NCBI GenBank assembly: GCA_039931555.1
Contig: JBDTRP010000116.1
Coordinates: 1-64,000 of the forward strand
Direction: 5' to 3'
Source: JAENVT01 sp039931555
GTDB lineage: Bacteria; Actinomycetota; Acidimicrobiia; Acidimicrobiales; Ilumatobacteraceae
DNA: 64,000 nucleotides
The notes beneath the pieces are model-generated. The model saw only the letters and a list, made by a program, of their open reading frames with translations. It searched no databases and had not been told where the DNA came from. The position numbers and the translations under genes are program-made. Each line of letters begins with the position of its first letter. Position 1 is the first letter of the stretch. Below, piece by piece: positions 1 through 8,605 of the stretch.

Positions 1-51
1 TTGTCGAGTGTGTGACGGCACCCAGGTGGGCGCCGGACACTCCACAGGCGT

Positions 52-996
52 CTAGGTGTTGAGAGCCAGCCGAGCGTGTGCGACGTCGTGCTTGAGCTGG
101 GTGATCAGCGAGTCGATGCCGTTGAACTTGCGCTCACTGCGCAAGAAGTTGGTGAAGCGCACCTCGGCGCGCTCGCCGTAGATGTCGCCCTCGAAATCGA
201 GCAGGTGCGCTTCGAGCAGCGAATGATCGGCATGTTCGTAGAACGTCGGCCGCCGGCCGAGGTTCAGCGCACACGGGTGGATGTCGCCGTTCGGGCGTTC
301 GTACCACCCGGCGTACACGCCATCGGCGGGCACGCACACCGCGTTGGGCACCTCGACGTTGGCTGTCGGGAAGCCGAGTAGGCGTCCGCGCTGGTCTCCG
401 ACCACGACAACCCCACGGGCCTCGAACGGCCGGCCGAGGAGGTCGGCAGCGAGCTCGACCTGGCCGCCTGCCAGTGCGCGGCGGATGGCTGTCGAGCTGA
501 TCGACTCGTCGACGCCGTCGGTGCGCTGCACGAGCTCGAGCGGCTGCACCTCGAAATCCCCCTCGACACCGAGCTTGCGCAGCAACTCGACGTTGCCCTC
601 GCGGCCTCGACCGAAGTGAAAATCCTCACCGACGACCACGATCGACGTGTCGAGACACTTGATCATCACGCGCCGAACGAAATGGGCCGGCTCTTCGCGC
701 GACTGGGCCTCGTCGAAGTGGATCACGATCGTCGCGTCGACACCGGTCGCGGCAAGCAGCTCGAGCTTCTGGTCGAGGTCGGTCAACAGCTTCGGTGCCG
801 ACTCGGGACGCACCACCGACGCAGGATGACGATCGAACGTCATCACCGCCGATCGAGCGCCGGAGTCCGCGGCAAGCCGCCGAACCGCCTCGATGATGGC
901 CAGATGACCGCGATGCACGCCGTCGTACGCACCGATGGTCAACACGGTGCGCTCGCCCTTCCACGGAGGCGTGTCCAGGTTGGTGACGAGCTGCAC
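52..996 (-). CDS. ribF: Bifunctional riboflavin kinase / FAD synthetase
   Basis: This enzyme makes FMN from riboflavin and then FAD from FMN, in the cytoplasm. The N-terminal nucleotidyltransferase half carries GAYDGVHRGH at about residues 22-31, the family HxGH motif, and an ISSTAIRRAL stretch near residue 165. The C-terminal kinase half carries GFPTANVEVP near residue 205. At about 314 residues it has normal family length. It is the last gene of the rimP-nusA-infB-truB run. The start is uncertain: the GTG at 996 gives a typical N-terminus, while another GTG at 1026 would add ten residues. Both lie after the truB stop at 1040. Positions 1-51 beyond its stop hold only a weak imperfect palindrome at 17-34. 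Confidence 0.93.
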   Translation of the reverse strand: MQLVTNLDTPPWKGERTVLTIGAYDGVHRGHLAIIEAVRRLAADSGARSAVMTFDRHPASVVRPESAPKLLTDLDQKLELLAATGVDATIVIHFDEAQSREEPAHFVRRVMIKCLDTSIVVVGEDFHFGRGREGNVELLRKLGVEGDFEVQPLELVQRTDGVDESISSTAIRRALAGGQVELAADLLGRPFEARGVVVVGDQRGRLLGFPTANVEVPNAVCVPADGVYAGWYERPNGDIHPCALNLGRRPTFYEHADHSLLEAHLLDFEGDIYGERAEVRFTNFLRSERKFNGIDSLITQLKHDVAHARLALNT

Positions 997-1039
997 GAGT
1001 TGGGACGCTATCCCCGCACGCCGCACGCCGAGAAGTCGC

Positions 1040-1903
1040 TCATGCGATGACGACTGCCGGCTTGGCGGCGTTGCCGAACAACTCGTACACCGCAAGCAAT
1101 GAACCGGCCTCGTCGGCCACAGCCCACGGGCCATCGCCGGCAAAGCGGTCGAGCACGCGGCCGTGGCGGACCATGTCGGCGCGGGCGGCGTCGACGGTGA
1201 CGAGTGGGTAGTCGCGCAAGGCGTCGACCGGTGCGATCAGCGCGCACTGGTCCGGCGGTCGGGCCTCGAGCTCGGTGAAACTGCCGACGGCCGTGCGGCG
1301 CAGGTTACGGAGGTGCGCACCACCGCCGAGCAGCCGACCGAGGTCGTCGGCCAAGGTGCGGACGTAGGTCCCCGCCGAGCAGCGCACCTCGATCCGCAAG
1401 ACCAACGGGTCGTCGGTGTCGTCCACGATGAACGAGTGGACCGTGACCGGCCGGGGCTGTCGTTCGACCTCGATCCCCTCGCGTGCCAGCTCGTGCAGCC
1501 GCCTGCCGTCAACGTGCACCGCGCTGACCATCGGGGGGATCTGCATGATCGGTCCGGTGAGGTGCTCGGCCGCCGATGCTCGGGCCATGTCGCCGGTGAC
1601 CGCCGACATGTCGAACGTGCCCGTCACCTCTCCGCTGGCGTCGAGTGTCGACGTCGAGGTTCCCAGCACGACGTCTGCGGTGTAGGTCTTGCCGAGGGCC
1701 GTCAGGAACCGCAGCAGTCGAGTGGCCTTGCCGACACCGACCAGCAAGACGCCGGTTGCGTCGGGGTCGAGGGTGCCGGCGTGACCGACCTGGCGTTCGT
1801 CGAACCGCTTCCGCAGCATGCCGACGACATCGTGACTGGTCACCCCGGCAGGTTTGTCGACCACGGTCAACCCATGGGTTGTCGGCGGCTTACGTCGCGC
1901 CAT
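1040..1903 (-). CDS. truB: tRNA pseudouridine(55) synthase TruB
   Basis: This enzyme isomerises U55 in the T-loop of tRNAs to pseudouridine. The protein has 287 residues. The VDKPAGVTSHDVV block near residue 15 and GHAGTLDPDATG at about 40-51 are the TruB signature, with Asp46 as the expected catalytic nucleophile. A C-terminal region follows that fits the actinobacterial TruB extension. The ATG at 1903 was chosen because it begins the conserved region directly. It overlaps the 3' end of rbfA by 14 bases, which implies translational coupling. Longer readings upstream run through rbfA in another frame and are not credible. Confidence 0.95.
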   Translation of the reverse strand: MARRKPPTTHGLTVVDKPAGVTSHDVVGMLRKRFDERQVGHAGTLDPDATGVLLVGVGKATRLLRFLTALGKTYTADVVLGTSTSTLDASGEVTGTFDMSAVTGDMARASAAEHLTGPIMQIPPMVSAVHVDGRRLHELAREGIEVERQPRPVTVHSFIVDDTDDPLVLRIEVRCSAGTYVRTLADDLGRLLGGGAHLRNLRRTAVGSFTELEARPPDQCALIAPVDALRDYPLVTVDAARADMVRHGRVLDRFAGDGPWAVADEAGSLLAVYELFGNAAKPAVVIA

Positions 1904-2306
1904 CTGTGTCTGTGTCGGGTGGTCGCTCGGGCATCGTGGCCTTGTCGTGCAGGATCCGCTCGATGCGCTCGGCGGCGCGGATCGTCTCGTCGGGCCTGAA
2001 CGACAGGATCGGGGTCTTCTTGGCGCGCACCTCTCGACCGACCGACGATTGCAGGCGGACGCGGTGGCTGGCCAGCGCGGCCAGGATGTCGGCATCGCCG
2101 TCTTCGCCCAGCAACGAGTCGAAGTAGACGATGGCCCGGTTCATCTCCGAGTCGACGTCGATCGAGGTGATGGTGACCATGTCGAGCCGCTCGTCGTCGA
2201 TGCGCGTGAGCGCCTCGGCGATCACCTCGCGCAACGACTGGTTCAACCGCGCCGTGCGCGGGTAGCGATGCTGGGTCGGTGCTGCCGCACGTCGCGGTCT
2301 GCTCAC
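1890..2306 (-). CDS. rbfA: 30S ribosome-binding factor RbfA
   Basis: RbfA binds the free 30S subunit and helps mature the 5' end of 16S rRNA. The protein has 138 residues, usual for RbfA. It shows the typical RTARLNQSLREVIAEAL helix, the ERLDMVTITSIDVDSEMNRA strand segment, and VRLQSSVGREVRAKKTPIL before the conserved FRPDETIRAAERIERIL tail. The GTG start at 2306 overlaps the stop of the upstream DUF503 gene as GTGA. A GGAGAGG stretch about 11 bases upstream can serve as ribosome-binding site. A short Asp/Thr-rich tail lies inside the overlap with truB. Confidence 0.93.
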   Translation of the reverse strand: MSRPRRAAAPTQHRYPRTARLNQSLREVIAEALTRIDDERLDMVTITSIDVDSEMNRAIVYFDSLLGEDGDADILAALASHRVRLQSSVGREVRAKKTPILSFRPDETIRAAERIERILHDKATMPERPPDTDTDGAT

Positions 2307-2587
2307 GACAACCACGTCCTCTCCTCGTCGAGTACTGCGATCTCCGGGAACGACCAGACGAACCGGCTGACCTGGTCGATCACCTCGGTGGTGTGCTGCT
2401 GGCTGTTGCTCACAGCCGCAAAGCCGAGTTTTGCACGCTGCCACAGGTTCTCGTCGCCCACCTCGGCCGCGGCGACGTGGAAGCGGTGACGCGCACCGTC
2501 GACGATCGAGCGGATCACGCCACGCTTGTCTTTCAACGACTGGGCGTGGGCGATGTGCAGATCGACCTCCAAGGCCAGCACGAACAT
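2303..2587 (-). CDS. DUF503 / YlxP family protein
   Basis: A 94-residue protein of the DUF503 (YlxP) family, small proteins commonly encoded between infB and rbfA in Gram-positive bacteria. The family pattern is visible: an N-terminal strand with LALEVDLHI, then the conserved AQSLKDKRGVIRSIVDGARH, then VAAAEVGDENLWQRAKLGFAAVS. The biochemical role is not settled; context suggests ribosome assembly or translation. The ATG at 2587 follows an AGGGTGAG element. In-frame GTG codons at 2605 and 2596 are less well placed. It overlaps rbfA by four bases. Confidence 0.85.
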   Translation of the reverse strand: MFVLALEVDLHIAHAQSLKDKRGVIRSIVDGARHRFHVAAAEVGDENLWQRAKLGFAAVSNSQQHTTEVIDQVSRFVWSFPEIAVLDEERTWLS

Positions 2588-2629
2588 GGTGCTCACCCTA
2601 TCCACAACGCCCCCTGGTCGATCCCAGGG

Positions 2630-3268
2630 TCAGTCGAAGACCGGCTTGGCCCGGTTGGAGCGCTTGAGCTCGGCCATGCCGCTGGTCGTGGCCACGATCT
2701 CGACGGCGTCCCACAACTTCAAGGCGGCCTCGCCACGCGGGATCGAGGCGATCACCGGCCCGAAGAAACTGGACTCGTTGGACTGCCCCGGATGGAAGGT
2801 GATGATCGGGGTGCCCACGTCCTTGCCGGTGCGCTCGAAGGCGAGATCGGTGTCGGCACGGATGTACGCATCGTGTGAATCGTCGAGGGCGGCATCGGCC
2901 AACCCTGGCGACAGCCCGATCGACTTCAACAGCGCTTGGATGGTTACGACGGGCTCAGTGGAGATCTCCTGCTTCATGCCGTGCAGATGGATCGCCTCGC
3001 CCAATGCGGTGTACACCTCGCCGACCTGCTCGTTCCCGTACTCGAGGCGCGCCTGGTCAGCGACACGCAGCCCGTACAACCCGGCCATATGGCTGGCCCG
3101 GTACTCCGGGGTGTACCACTCCTCGGTGCGGTGTTCGTTGATCATCTTCAGGCAGATGAACCGCCAGTTGACCTCGTACTCGCGTAGCTGTTGCACTTCG
3201 ACCACCCAGCGCGACGTGATCCAGGCCCATGGACAGATTGGATCGAGGAAGAATTCGAGATCGGCCAT
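2630..3268 (-). CDS. DsbA-fold protein, Rv2466c-like (mycothiol-dependent reductase family)
   Basis: A 212-residue thioredoxin/DsbA-fold protein. It resembles the mycobacterial Rv2466c family: the N-terminus has DPICPWAWITSRWVVEV, and the C-terminal half has GKDVGTPIITF, FFGPVIASIPRGEAALKLWD and AELKRSNRAKPVFD in the family order. Rv2466c itself has a CPWC active site and uses mycothiol. Here the motif is CPWA, so only Cys12 is present and a monothiol mechanism is inferred. It sits between infB (stop at 3291) and the DUF503 gene on the same strand, 22 bases after infB. No signal peptide is seen, so it is probably cytosolic. Confidence 0.82.
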   Translation of the reverse strand: MADLEFFLDPICPWAWITSRWVVEVQQLREYEVNWRFICLKMINEHRTEEWYTPEYRASHMAGLYGLRVADQARLEYGNEQVGEVYTALGEAIHLHGMKQEISTEPVVTIQALLKSIGLSPGLADAALDDSHDAYIRADTDLAFERTGKDVGTPIITFHPGQSNESSFFGPVIASIPRGEAALKLWDAVEIVATTSGMAELKRSNRAKPVFD

Positions 3269-3290
3269 GTGGCCGAGGCTATCGGCGCGC

Positions 3291-6200
3291 TCACACGCGG
3301 GCGACTTCGCGCTCCTCGAAGGTCTCGATGAGGTCGCCCGGCTTCAGGTCCTGGAAGTCGCTGAGGCCGATACCGCACTCGAAACCCTCGCGAACTTCGC
3401 GAGTATCTTCCTTGAAGCGCTTCAGCGATGTGATGCTGCCCTTCCAGATGATCGTGCCGTCGCGCAGGAAGCGAACCTTCGACCCACGGGTGATCTGACC
3501 ACTGCGCACGATGCAACCGGCGATGGCGCCGACTCGCGGTACCCGGAAGATCTCGCGGACCTCGGCTTCGCCGGTGACCACTTCCTCGAACTCCGGTGCG
3601 AGCATGCCGACCATGGCCTTCTCGATGTCTTCGAGCAGCTTGTAGATGATCTCGTAGGTCCGGACCTCGACGTGCTCGGCCTCGGCCATGTCGCGGGCCT
3701 TGCGGTCGGGTCGCACGTTGAAGCCGATCAGCGTCGCGTTTGTGGTCGACGCCAGGCTGATGTCGTTCTCGGTGATACCGCCGACAGCGCGGTGCACGAA
3801 CGCCAGCTTCACCTCGTCGCGTTCGAGCCGCCGCAGTGACTCGGTCACGGCTTCGAGCGAACCTTGCACGTCGGCTTTCAGCACGATGTTGAGGGTCGCC
3901 ACTTCACCGGCCTGGATCTGACTGAAGATGTCCTCGAGCTTCACGCCCTTCTGGACGCGAGCATCGCCGCGCTGCGCCTTCAACCGCTGCCGCTGCTCGC
4001 GGGCCTCGCCGACGGTCTTGGCCGTCTTTTCGTTGTCGGCGGCGCGGAACTCGTCGCCTGCGTTCGGCACGCTTTGCAGGCCGAGGACCTGAACCGGCGT
4101 CGATGGGCCCGCTTCTTTGATCTGCTGGCCCTTGTCGTCGATCATGGCGCGAACTCGGCCCCAGGCACCGCCGGCGACGATCGGGTCGCCGACCTTCAAC
4201 GTGCCTTTGTCGACCAGCACCGTCGCAACGGGGCCACGACCGGTGTCGAGGTTGGCCTCGAGCACGATGCCCTTGGCGCGGCCCGCCGGGTTGGCGGTCA
4301 ACTCCTCGAGCTCGGCAACCGCCAGCAACTGGTCGAGCAACTCGTCGACGCCGACATTCTGCTGCGCCGACATCTCGACGACGATGGTGTCGCCACCCCA
4401 GGACTCGGGCACCAGCTCGTACTCGGCGAGTTGCGTCAGCACTCGCCCGGGATCAGCGTTGTCCTTGTCGATCTTGTTGACCGCGACCACGATCGGCACA
4501 TCTGCTGCCTTGGCGTGGTTGATGGCCTCGATCGTCTGCGGCATCACGCCGTCGTCGGCGGCGACGACCAGCACGACGATGTCGGTGACCTGGGCACCAC
4601 GTTGACGCATCTTGGTGAACGCGGCGTGGCCAGGGGTGTCGATGAACGTGATCTTGCCGCCGTCGCGCTCGACCATGTAGGCACCGATGTGCTGGGTGAT
4701 GCCACCGGCCTCGCCGGCGACGACGTTGGCGTTGCGGATGCGGTCGAGCAGCGTGGTCTTGCCGTGGTCGACGTGACCCATGACGGTGATGACCGGAGCG
4801 CGAACGCTCTGCATCGTCTCGTCGTCGTCGTCGCTGTCGTCGAACATCGCTTGCAGTTCGAGCTCTTCTTGCTGGCCGGGCTCGACCAGCAACACTTCGG
4901 CGCCGACCTCGAGAGCGAACAGTTCCATCTGCTCGTCGGTCAGTGTCATCGTGGCCGTCACCATTTCCCCGTTTTGCAGGAGGAAGCGGATGACATCGGC
5001 GGCGGTGCGGTTCAGCTTCGGTGCGAACTCCTGGGCCGACACGCCACGCTCGACGATGATGGTGCCCTCAGGAACCGGGGCGTTGGTGGCCGTGTAGTTG
5101 GAGTTGTACGACGGCTGCATGTCGTCGAAGTCACGACGACGGCGGGCACGACTCTTCTTGCGTGGGGCACGGCGCTGACCGTTGGGACGCGGGCCACCAC
5201 CACCGGGGCGCGGACCGCCAGGCCCGCTTCCAGGGCCGCCGCCCGGACCGCCGGGACCGGGGCGTGGGCCACCGAAGCCGCCACCGGGACGCTGAGCACC
5301 GAAGCCGCCAGGACGCGCGCCGCCGGGGCCGGCTGGACGCGGGCCGCCGGGTCCAGTGCGCGGACCGCCGGGCCCACCGGGACGAGCACTGAAGCCACCG
5401 CCGGGACGGGGGCCACTGAGGCCGCCGGCGCGGGCTGCGCTGGCGCCGGTCGGGCGAAGTCCTCCGGGGGGCGGCGGGATGGGACGACCCGACGACGACA
5501 TCGGTCGGCCGCCACCGGGCGGCGGCGGGATCGATCGACCCGTCGGCGACGGGCGTCCGGGAGGAGTTGCTGCAGGACGCGGGCTCGCCGCCGGCGCGGA
5601 CGCAGCGGCAGGCGCGGACGCAGCGGCAGGCGCGGACGCAGCGGCAGGCGCGGATGCAGCGGGCCGGGCTGCAGGGCGACCCTCGGCCGGCAACGGCCGG
5701 GCCGCGACGGGAACCACGGGAGTGATCTGTGCCGCAGGAGCGACGGGGGCGACCGGAGCGGGCGCCTCGACAACCGCCGGGCGATGCTCTCCCGGGACGG
5801 GGCGGCTGCTGGTGATGCGGCGCGGCTCGTCGTCGTCGCGTACGGCCGGCTCGGCGGCCGGTGCCACCGGCGCAGCGGGTGCTGTCGGCTCGGCGATCGC
5901 GGCGGGCATCGGCTCCGGCTTGGGTGCAACCACCGGCTCGACCACGGCGGCCGGCTCGACAGGTGCTGGCGCCGACTCTGGCTTTGGCTCGACCTCGACG
6001 GCCGCAGGTGCGGCCTTGTTCGCCACGGCCTTGTTCGCCACGGCCTTCTTCGCCGGTTCGTCGGACTCTGGAGCTGGCTCGGCAGCAGGCGCGGCAGCCT
6101 TGGCAGCTGCCGCCTTCTTCGCCGCGCCCTTCTTGACGGCCTTGACCTCCTCGGGCTGGTCCTCACGGGTCAAACCATCACGAATTGCGCGACGTTCGAG

Positions 6201-6338
6201 CCGATCGGCCTGTGCCTCGATGAGGGTGCTCGAGTGGGTCTTCACACCCACACCCATGGTGTCGCACAGCGCCATCATTTCGGCGTTGGTCATTCCGAGC
6301 TTCTTGGCGAGCTCGTGCACGCGCATGTTTTTCGCCAA
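3291..6338 (-). CDS. infB: Translation initiation factor IF-2
   Basis: IF-2 is the GTPase that places initiator tRNA on the 30S subunit and promotes 50S joining. The 1015-residue protein starts with an IF2_N domain (residues 1-55). A very long Ala/Pro then Gly/Arg/Pro-rich linker follows to about residue 405, then a second IF2-associated domain beginning near VPEGTIIVERGVSAQEFA. The G domain begins around residue 515 with GHVDHGKTT, DTPGHAAF and NKID. The usual beta-barrel and C-terminal domains follow (AGCIVRSGQI, SLKRFKEDTREVREGFECGI). The TTG at 6338 is preferred over the ATG at 6326, because the resulting MAKNMRVHELAKKLG matches the usual IF-2 N-terminus. An AAAGG element lies in the 3' end of ylxR. 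The linker contains 18-bp and 15-bp DNA repeats. Confidence 0.97.
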   Translation of the reverse strand: MAKNMRVHELAKKLGMTNAEMMALCDTMGVGVKTHSSTLIEAQADRLERRAIRDGLTREDQPEEVKAVKKGAAKKAAAAKAAAPAAEPAPESDEPAKKAVANKAVANKAAPAAVEVEPKPESAPAPVEPAAVVEPVVAPKPEPMPAAIAEPTAPAAPVAPAAEPAVRDDDEPRRITSSRPVPGEHRPAVVEAPAPVAPVAPAAQITPVVPVAARPLPAEGRPAARPAASAPAAASAPAAASAPAAASAPAASPRPAATPPGRPSPTGRSIPPPPGGGRPMSSSGRPIPPPPGGLRPTGASAARAGGLSGPRPGGGFSARPGGPGGPRTGPGGPRPAGPGGARPGGFGAQRPGGGFGGPRPGPGGPGGGPGSGPGGPRPGGGGPRPNGQRRAPRKKSRARRRRDFDDMQPSYNSNYTATNAPVPEGTIIVERGVSAQEFAPKLNRTAADVIRFLLQNGEMVTATMTLTDEQMELFALEVGAEVLLVEPGQQEELELQAMFDDSDDDDETMQSVRAPVITVMGHVDHGKTTLLDRIRNANVVAGEAGGITQHIGAYMVERDGGKITFIDTPGHAAFTKMRQRGAQVTDIVVLVVAADDGVMPQTIEAINHAKAADVPIVVAVNKIDKDNADPGRVLTQLAEYELVPESWGGDTIVVEMSAQQNVGVDELLDQLLAVAELEELTANPAGRAKGIVLEANLDTGRGPVATVLVDKGTLKVGDPIVAGGAWGRVRAMIDDKGQQIKEAGPSTPVQVLGLQSVPNAGDEFRAADNEKTAKTVGEAREQRQRLKAQRGDARVQKGVKLEDIFSQIQAGEVATLNIVLKADVQGSLEAVTESLRRLERDEVKLAFVHRAVGGITENDISLASTTNATLIGFNVRPDRKARDMAEAEHVEVRTYEIIYKLLEDIEKAMVGMLAPEFEEVVTGEAEVREIFRVPRVGAIAGCIVRSGQITRGSKVRFLRDGTIIWKGSITSLKRFKEDTREVREGFECGIGLSDFQDLKPGDLIETFEEREVARV
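5593..5664. repeat. 18-bp tandem repeat inside the infB linker
   Basis: Four head-to-tail copies of an 18-bp unit (ggcgcggacgcagcggca). The first three are identical and the fourth has three changes. On the infB strand they encode repeated Ser-Ala-Pro-Ala-Ala-Ala blocks of the IF-2 linker. The copy number probably varies by slippage without changing the reading frame. A separate 15-bp repeat (gccttgttcgccacg) at 6013-6042, with a degenerate third copy to 6057, encodes Val-Ala-Asn-Lys-Ala units. Confidence 0.9.
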
Positions 6339-6345
6339 AACCAGT

Positions 6346-6681
6346 TCAGCCTTTCGTTGGCATCGGCGTGCCGGAGTTTGTTCCGACGGCCGTGAAGTCT
6401 CTCATGTTGGTGATAACGCCTTCGAATGGGATCCGCAACGTGTCGAGTGTGGAACCCGACACGTCACGCCTCCACGCCCGGGCAAAGGCCTTGCGTCGCA
6501 CGGCTGTGTCGAAACACTCGATCGAGCACAACCACGCGCCGCGTCCCGGAGACGTGCGTCCGACCGTCGGCCCATCGACACCAAACGTGCAGCGGACAAG
6601 CTGCCGTTGGGGACGATGATCCCGACATCCGATGCACATCCGGACGGGAACCTTGCGTGAGTCATTCTGCTGCGTTGTCAC
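6346..6681 (-). CDS. ylxR: YlxR family RNA-binding / nucleoid-associated protein
   Basis: A 111-residue protein of the YlxR (DUF448) family, encoded between nusA and infB as in most Gram-positive bacteria. It shows the signature RMCIGCRDHRPQRQLVR near residue 14, followed by GRTSPGRGAWLCSIECF and a basic KAFARAWRR helix. The family binds RNA or acts as a regulator; its exact role here is unknown. The ATG at 6681 lies 20 bases inside the nusA 3' end, implying coupling. The C-terminal tail after about residue 85 is not part of the core domain. infB begins seven bases after the stop. Confidence 0.88.
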   Translation of the reverse strand: MTTQQNDSRKVPVRMCIGCRDHRPQRQLVRCTFGVDGPTVGRTSPGRGAWLCSIECFDTAVRRKAFARAWRRDVSGSTLDTLRIPFEGVITNMRDFTAVGTNSGTPMPTKG

Positions 6682-7867
6682 CGTCTCCTTGTGTTGCTGC
6701 TACCTCTACCGGCGCTTCGGCCGTGTCAGGGTCCTGGACTGCCTCGGGCGGCGGAGCATCGCCCGCTGCTTGCGCATTCCATTGATCTTGCGTCATCACG
6801 CTGCCGTCGGCTGCGTGCCACTCCATCTCGCCGCTCTCGGCGTTGGCGACCCATTCGCCTTCTTCGTAGTCGGCCTCCGCGTACTCACCCTCGGGTACCT
6901 GCGTCTCGCCGCGGATGTCGATCCGCACACCCGTGAGGCGAGCGGCGAGTCGGGCGTTCTGGCCTTCCTTGCCGATCGCCAGGCTGAGTTGGTGATCCGG
7001 CACGATCACATCGGCCTGGGTGCCGTCGTCGCTGATGATGACTTCTTTGACCTTGGCCGGCGAGAGCGCCTTGGCGACGTAGTCGGCAAAGTCTTCGCTG
7101 AACGGCACGATGTCGATCTTCTCGCCGCGCAACTCGTTGACGACCATGCGTACGCGGCCGCCACGGGCGCCGACACACGCGCCGACCGGATCGACGTTGT
7201 GGTCGTTGCTCCACACGGCGATCTTGGTGCGGTGCCCTGGCTCGCGGGCACAGGCCTTGATCTCGACGATGCCATCGGCGATCTCGGGAACTTCCAACTC
7301 GAACAGCCGCTTGATGAGACCCGGGTGCGTGCGACTGACGACGATCTGAGGACCCTTGGCGGTCTTGCGAACCTCGACGATGTATGCCTTGACGCGGTCG
7401 CCGGGCACCGGGCGCTCGAAGGGCACCTGCTCGGCCTGCGGCAGCAACGATTCCACGCGGCCGAGGTCGAGCAGCGTGTAGCGCTGGTCCGTCTGCTGGA
7501 TGATGCCGGTGACGATGTCGCCCTCGCGGTTTGCGTACTCCTCGAACTTGCGGTCACGCTCGGCCTCGCGAATGCGCTGGCTCATCACCTGACGGAAGGT
7601 TTGAGCAGCGATGCGGCCCATCTCTTCCTTCTTCGGCGTGTCGTCGCGCTCGTTGACCCAGTTGCCGTCCTCGTCGACGTCGTACGCCGTGAAGGTGAAC
7701 TCCATCGTGTCGGGGTTGACCTCGACCATCACTTCGTCGGCAGCCGTCGGACGACGCTTGTACGCCGTCGCCAAGGCATCGACGAGCACGTGGAGCAACG
7801 TGTCGACGGAGATGTTCTTCTCGTTGGCCAGCATCCGTACGGCTTCTGACATGTCGAGACCACTCAC
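6662..7867 (-). CDS. nusA: Transcription termination/antitermination protein NusA
   Basis: NusA binds RNA polymerase and nascent RNA and modulates pausing, termination and antitermination. The 401-residue protein has the N-terminal polymerase-binding domain (to about residue 130) and an S1 domain (EGDIVTGIIQQTDQR). Tandem KH domains follow, with DPVGACVGARGGRVRMVV and VIVPDHQLSLAIGKEGQNARLAARL. The tail after about residue 350 is acidic and low-complexity; there are no E. coli-like AR repeats. The GTG at 7867 overlaps the rimP stop and has GAAGGAGG about eight bases upstream; an ATG five codons inside is less favoured. Confidence 0.96.
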   Translation of the reverse strand: MSGLDMSEAVRMLANEKNISVDTLLHVLVDALATAYKRRPTAADEVMVEVNPDTMEFTFTAYDVDEDGNWVNERDDTPKKEEMGRIAAQTFRQVMSQRIREAERDRKFEEYANREGDIVTGIIQQTDQRYTLLDLGRVESLLPQAEQVPFERPVPGDRVKAYIVEVRKTAKGPQIVVSRTHPGLIKRLFELEVPEIADGIVEIKACAREPGHRTKIAVWSNDHNVDPVGACVGARGGRVRMVVNELRGEKIDIVPFSEDFADYVAKALSPAKVKEVIISDDGTQADVIVPDHQLSLAIGKEGQNARLAARLTGVRIDIRGETQVPEGEYAEADYEEGEWVANAESGEMEWHAADGSVMTQDQWNAQAAGDAPPPEAVQDPDTAEAPVEVAATQGDGDNAAE

Positions 7868-8427
7868 GAGGCGTCCTCCTTCACTTGTGCGGGCGCGTCG
7901 GCCCGCTTGCTCTTCGGGGCCTTGCCCGGCTTCGGCGCGGGGCCCCACACAAAGACTGTTTTTGCTCGGTCGATCTTGTCGTACTGCACGACTCGCTCGG
8001 TCAGTGCAGCATCGTTGAGTTGGATCGTGACCGACTTGTCGTCGGCGGCGATGAGCACACCTTGCAGGCGCCGCTCGCTGCGCTCGCCCTCGGGCGTGAC
8101 GATGTCGCGCAGCCGCAATGCCACTGTCTTGCCGATCGACCGCTGGAAGTGGGTCGGGATGCGCAGGCTGCGCTCCAGGCCCGGGCTGGTGACCTCGAGC
8201 GTGTAGTGGCCACCCATCGGGTCGTCATGATCGAGCTCGCGCCCGATCAGCCGCGACGCCAAGGCGATGGCCTCGAGGTCGAGGGCTTCGTCGGCGCCGG
8301 TCGGGCGATCGATGGTGACGCGCAGCGTTCCGCCACGAAATTCGAGGTCGTACAGGTCGAGCTGCAGGTCAGACACGATCGGGGCGATCAAGCGCTCGAC
8401 CTTCTTCAACGTGTTGGTATCGCTCAT
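7864..8427 (-). CDS. rimP: Ribosome maturation factor RimP
   Basis: RimP assists 30S subunit maturation. The protein is 187 residues. It has the YlxS/RimP N-terminal domain (LYDLEFRGGTLRVTIDRP, ALASRLIGRELDHDDPMGGHYTLEVTSPGLERSL) and the C-terminal SH3-like domain (GVLIAADDKSVTIQL). A basic, low-complexity tail of about 30 residues makes it slightly longer than usual. The ATG is preceded by a very good AAGGAGG ribosome-binding site. It is the first gene of the nusA-infB operon, and a strong hairpin lies in its leader. Confidence 0.95.
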   Translation of the reverse strand: MSDTNTLKKVERLIAPIVSDLQLDLYDLEFRGGTLRVTIDRPTGADEALDLEAIALASRLIGRELDHDDPMGGHYTLEVTSPGLERSLRIPTHFQRSIGKTVALRLRDIVTPEGERSERRLQGVLIAADDKSVTIQLNDAALTERVVQYDKIDRAKTVFVWGPAPKPGKAPKSKRADAPAQVKEDAS

Positions 8428-8462
8428 CTCGCCTCCTTTCGTACCTGGGGCCCATCAGTAAA

Positions 8463-8494
8463 GAAGGCGTGGACCCCGAGGAGCCCACGCCTTC
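8463..8494 (-). promoter_or_regulatory. Hairpin in the rimP-nusA operon leader (possible attenuator)
   Basis: A perfect 10-bp inverted repeat (gaaggcgtgg / ccacgccttc) with a 12-base loop, 36 bases upstream of the rimP ATG. Read on the minus strand, the stem is followed by TTCTTTA, so the RNA would form a GC-rich hairpin with a short, imperfect U-tract. This is the shape of an intrinsic terminator or attenuator placed before the nusA operon. NusA operons are known to be autoregulated in other bacteria; that role here is an inference. It could also be the terminator of an unseen leader transcript. Confidence 0.5.
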
Positions 8495-8605
8495 GGTTCA
8501 TCGAACTTCAAAGGACCGATCGAGTATATCGGCTGGCGGGTAGTGTTTCGCCGCTGTCCGCAACCCTCTACCCGTCCGCCCACGTCCCAAACCGAGGTAA
8601 CCGCA

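Noticed and set aside
17..34. Imperfect palindrome near the left edge, downstream of ribF
   Set aside because: One mismatch, almost no loop and no T-run on either strand; too weak to call a terminator.
3864..6660. Long plus-strand frames opposite infB (over 800 and 400 codons)
   Set aside because: They are antisense to a clear IF-2 gene and show only low-complexity Arg/Gly/Ala sequence.
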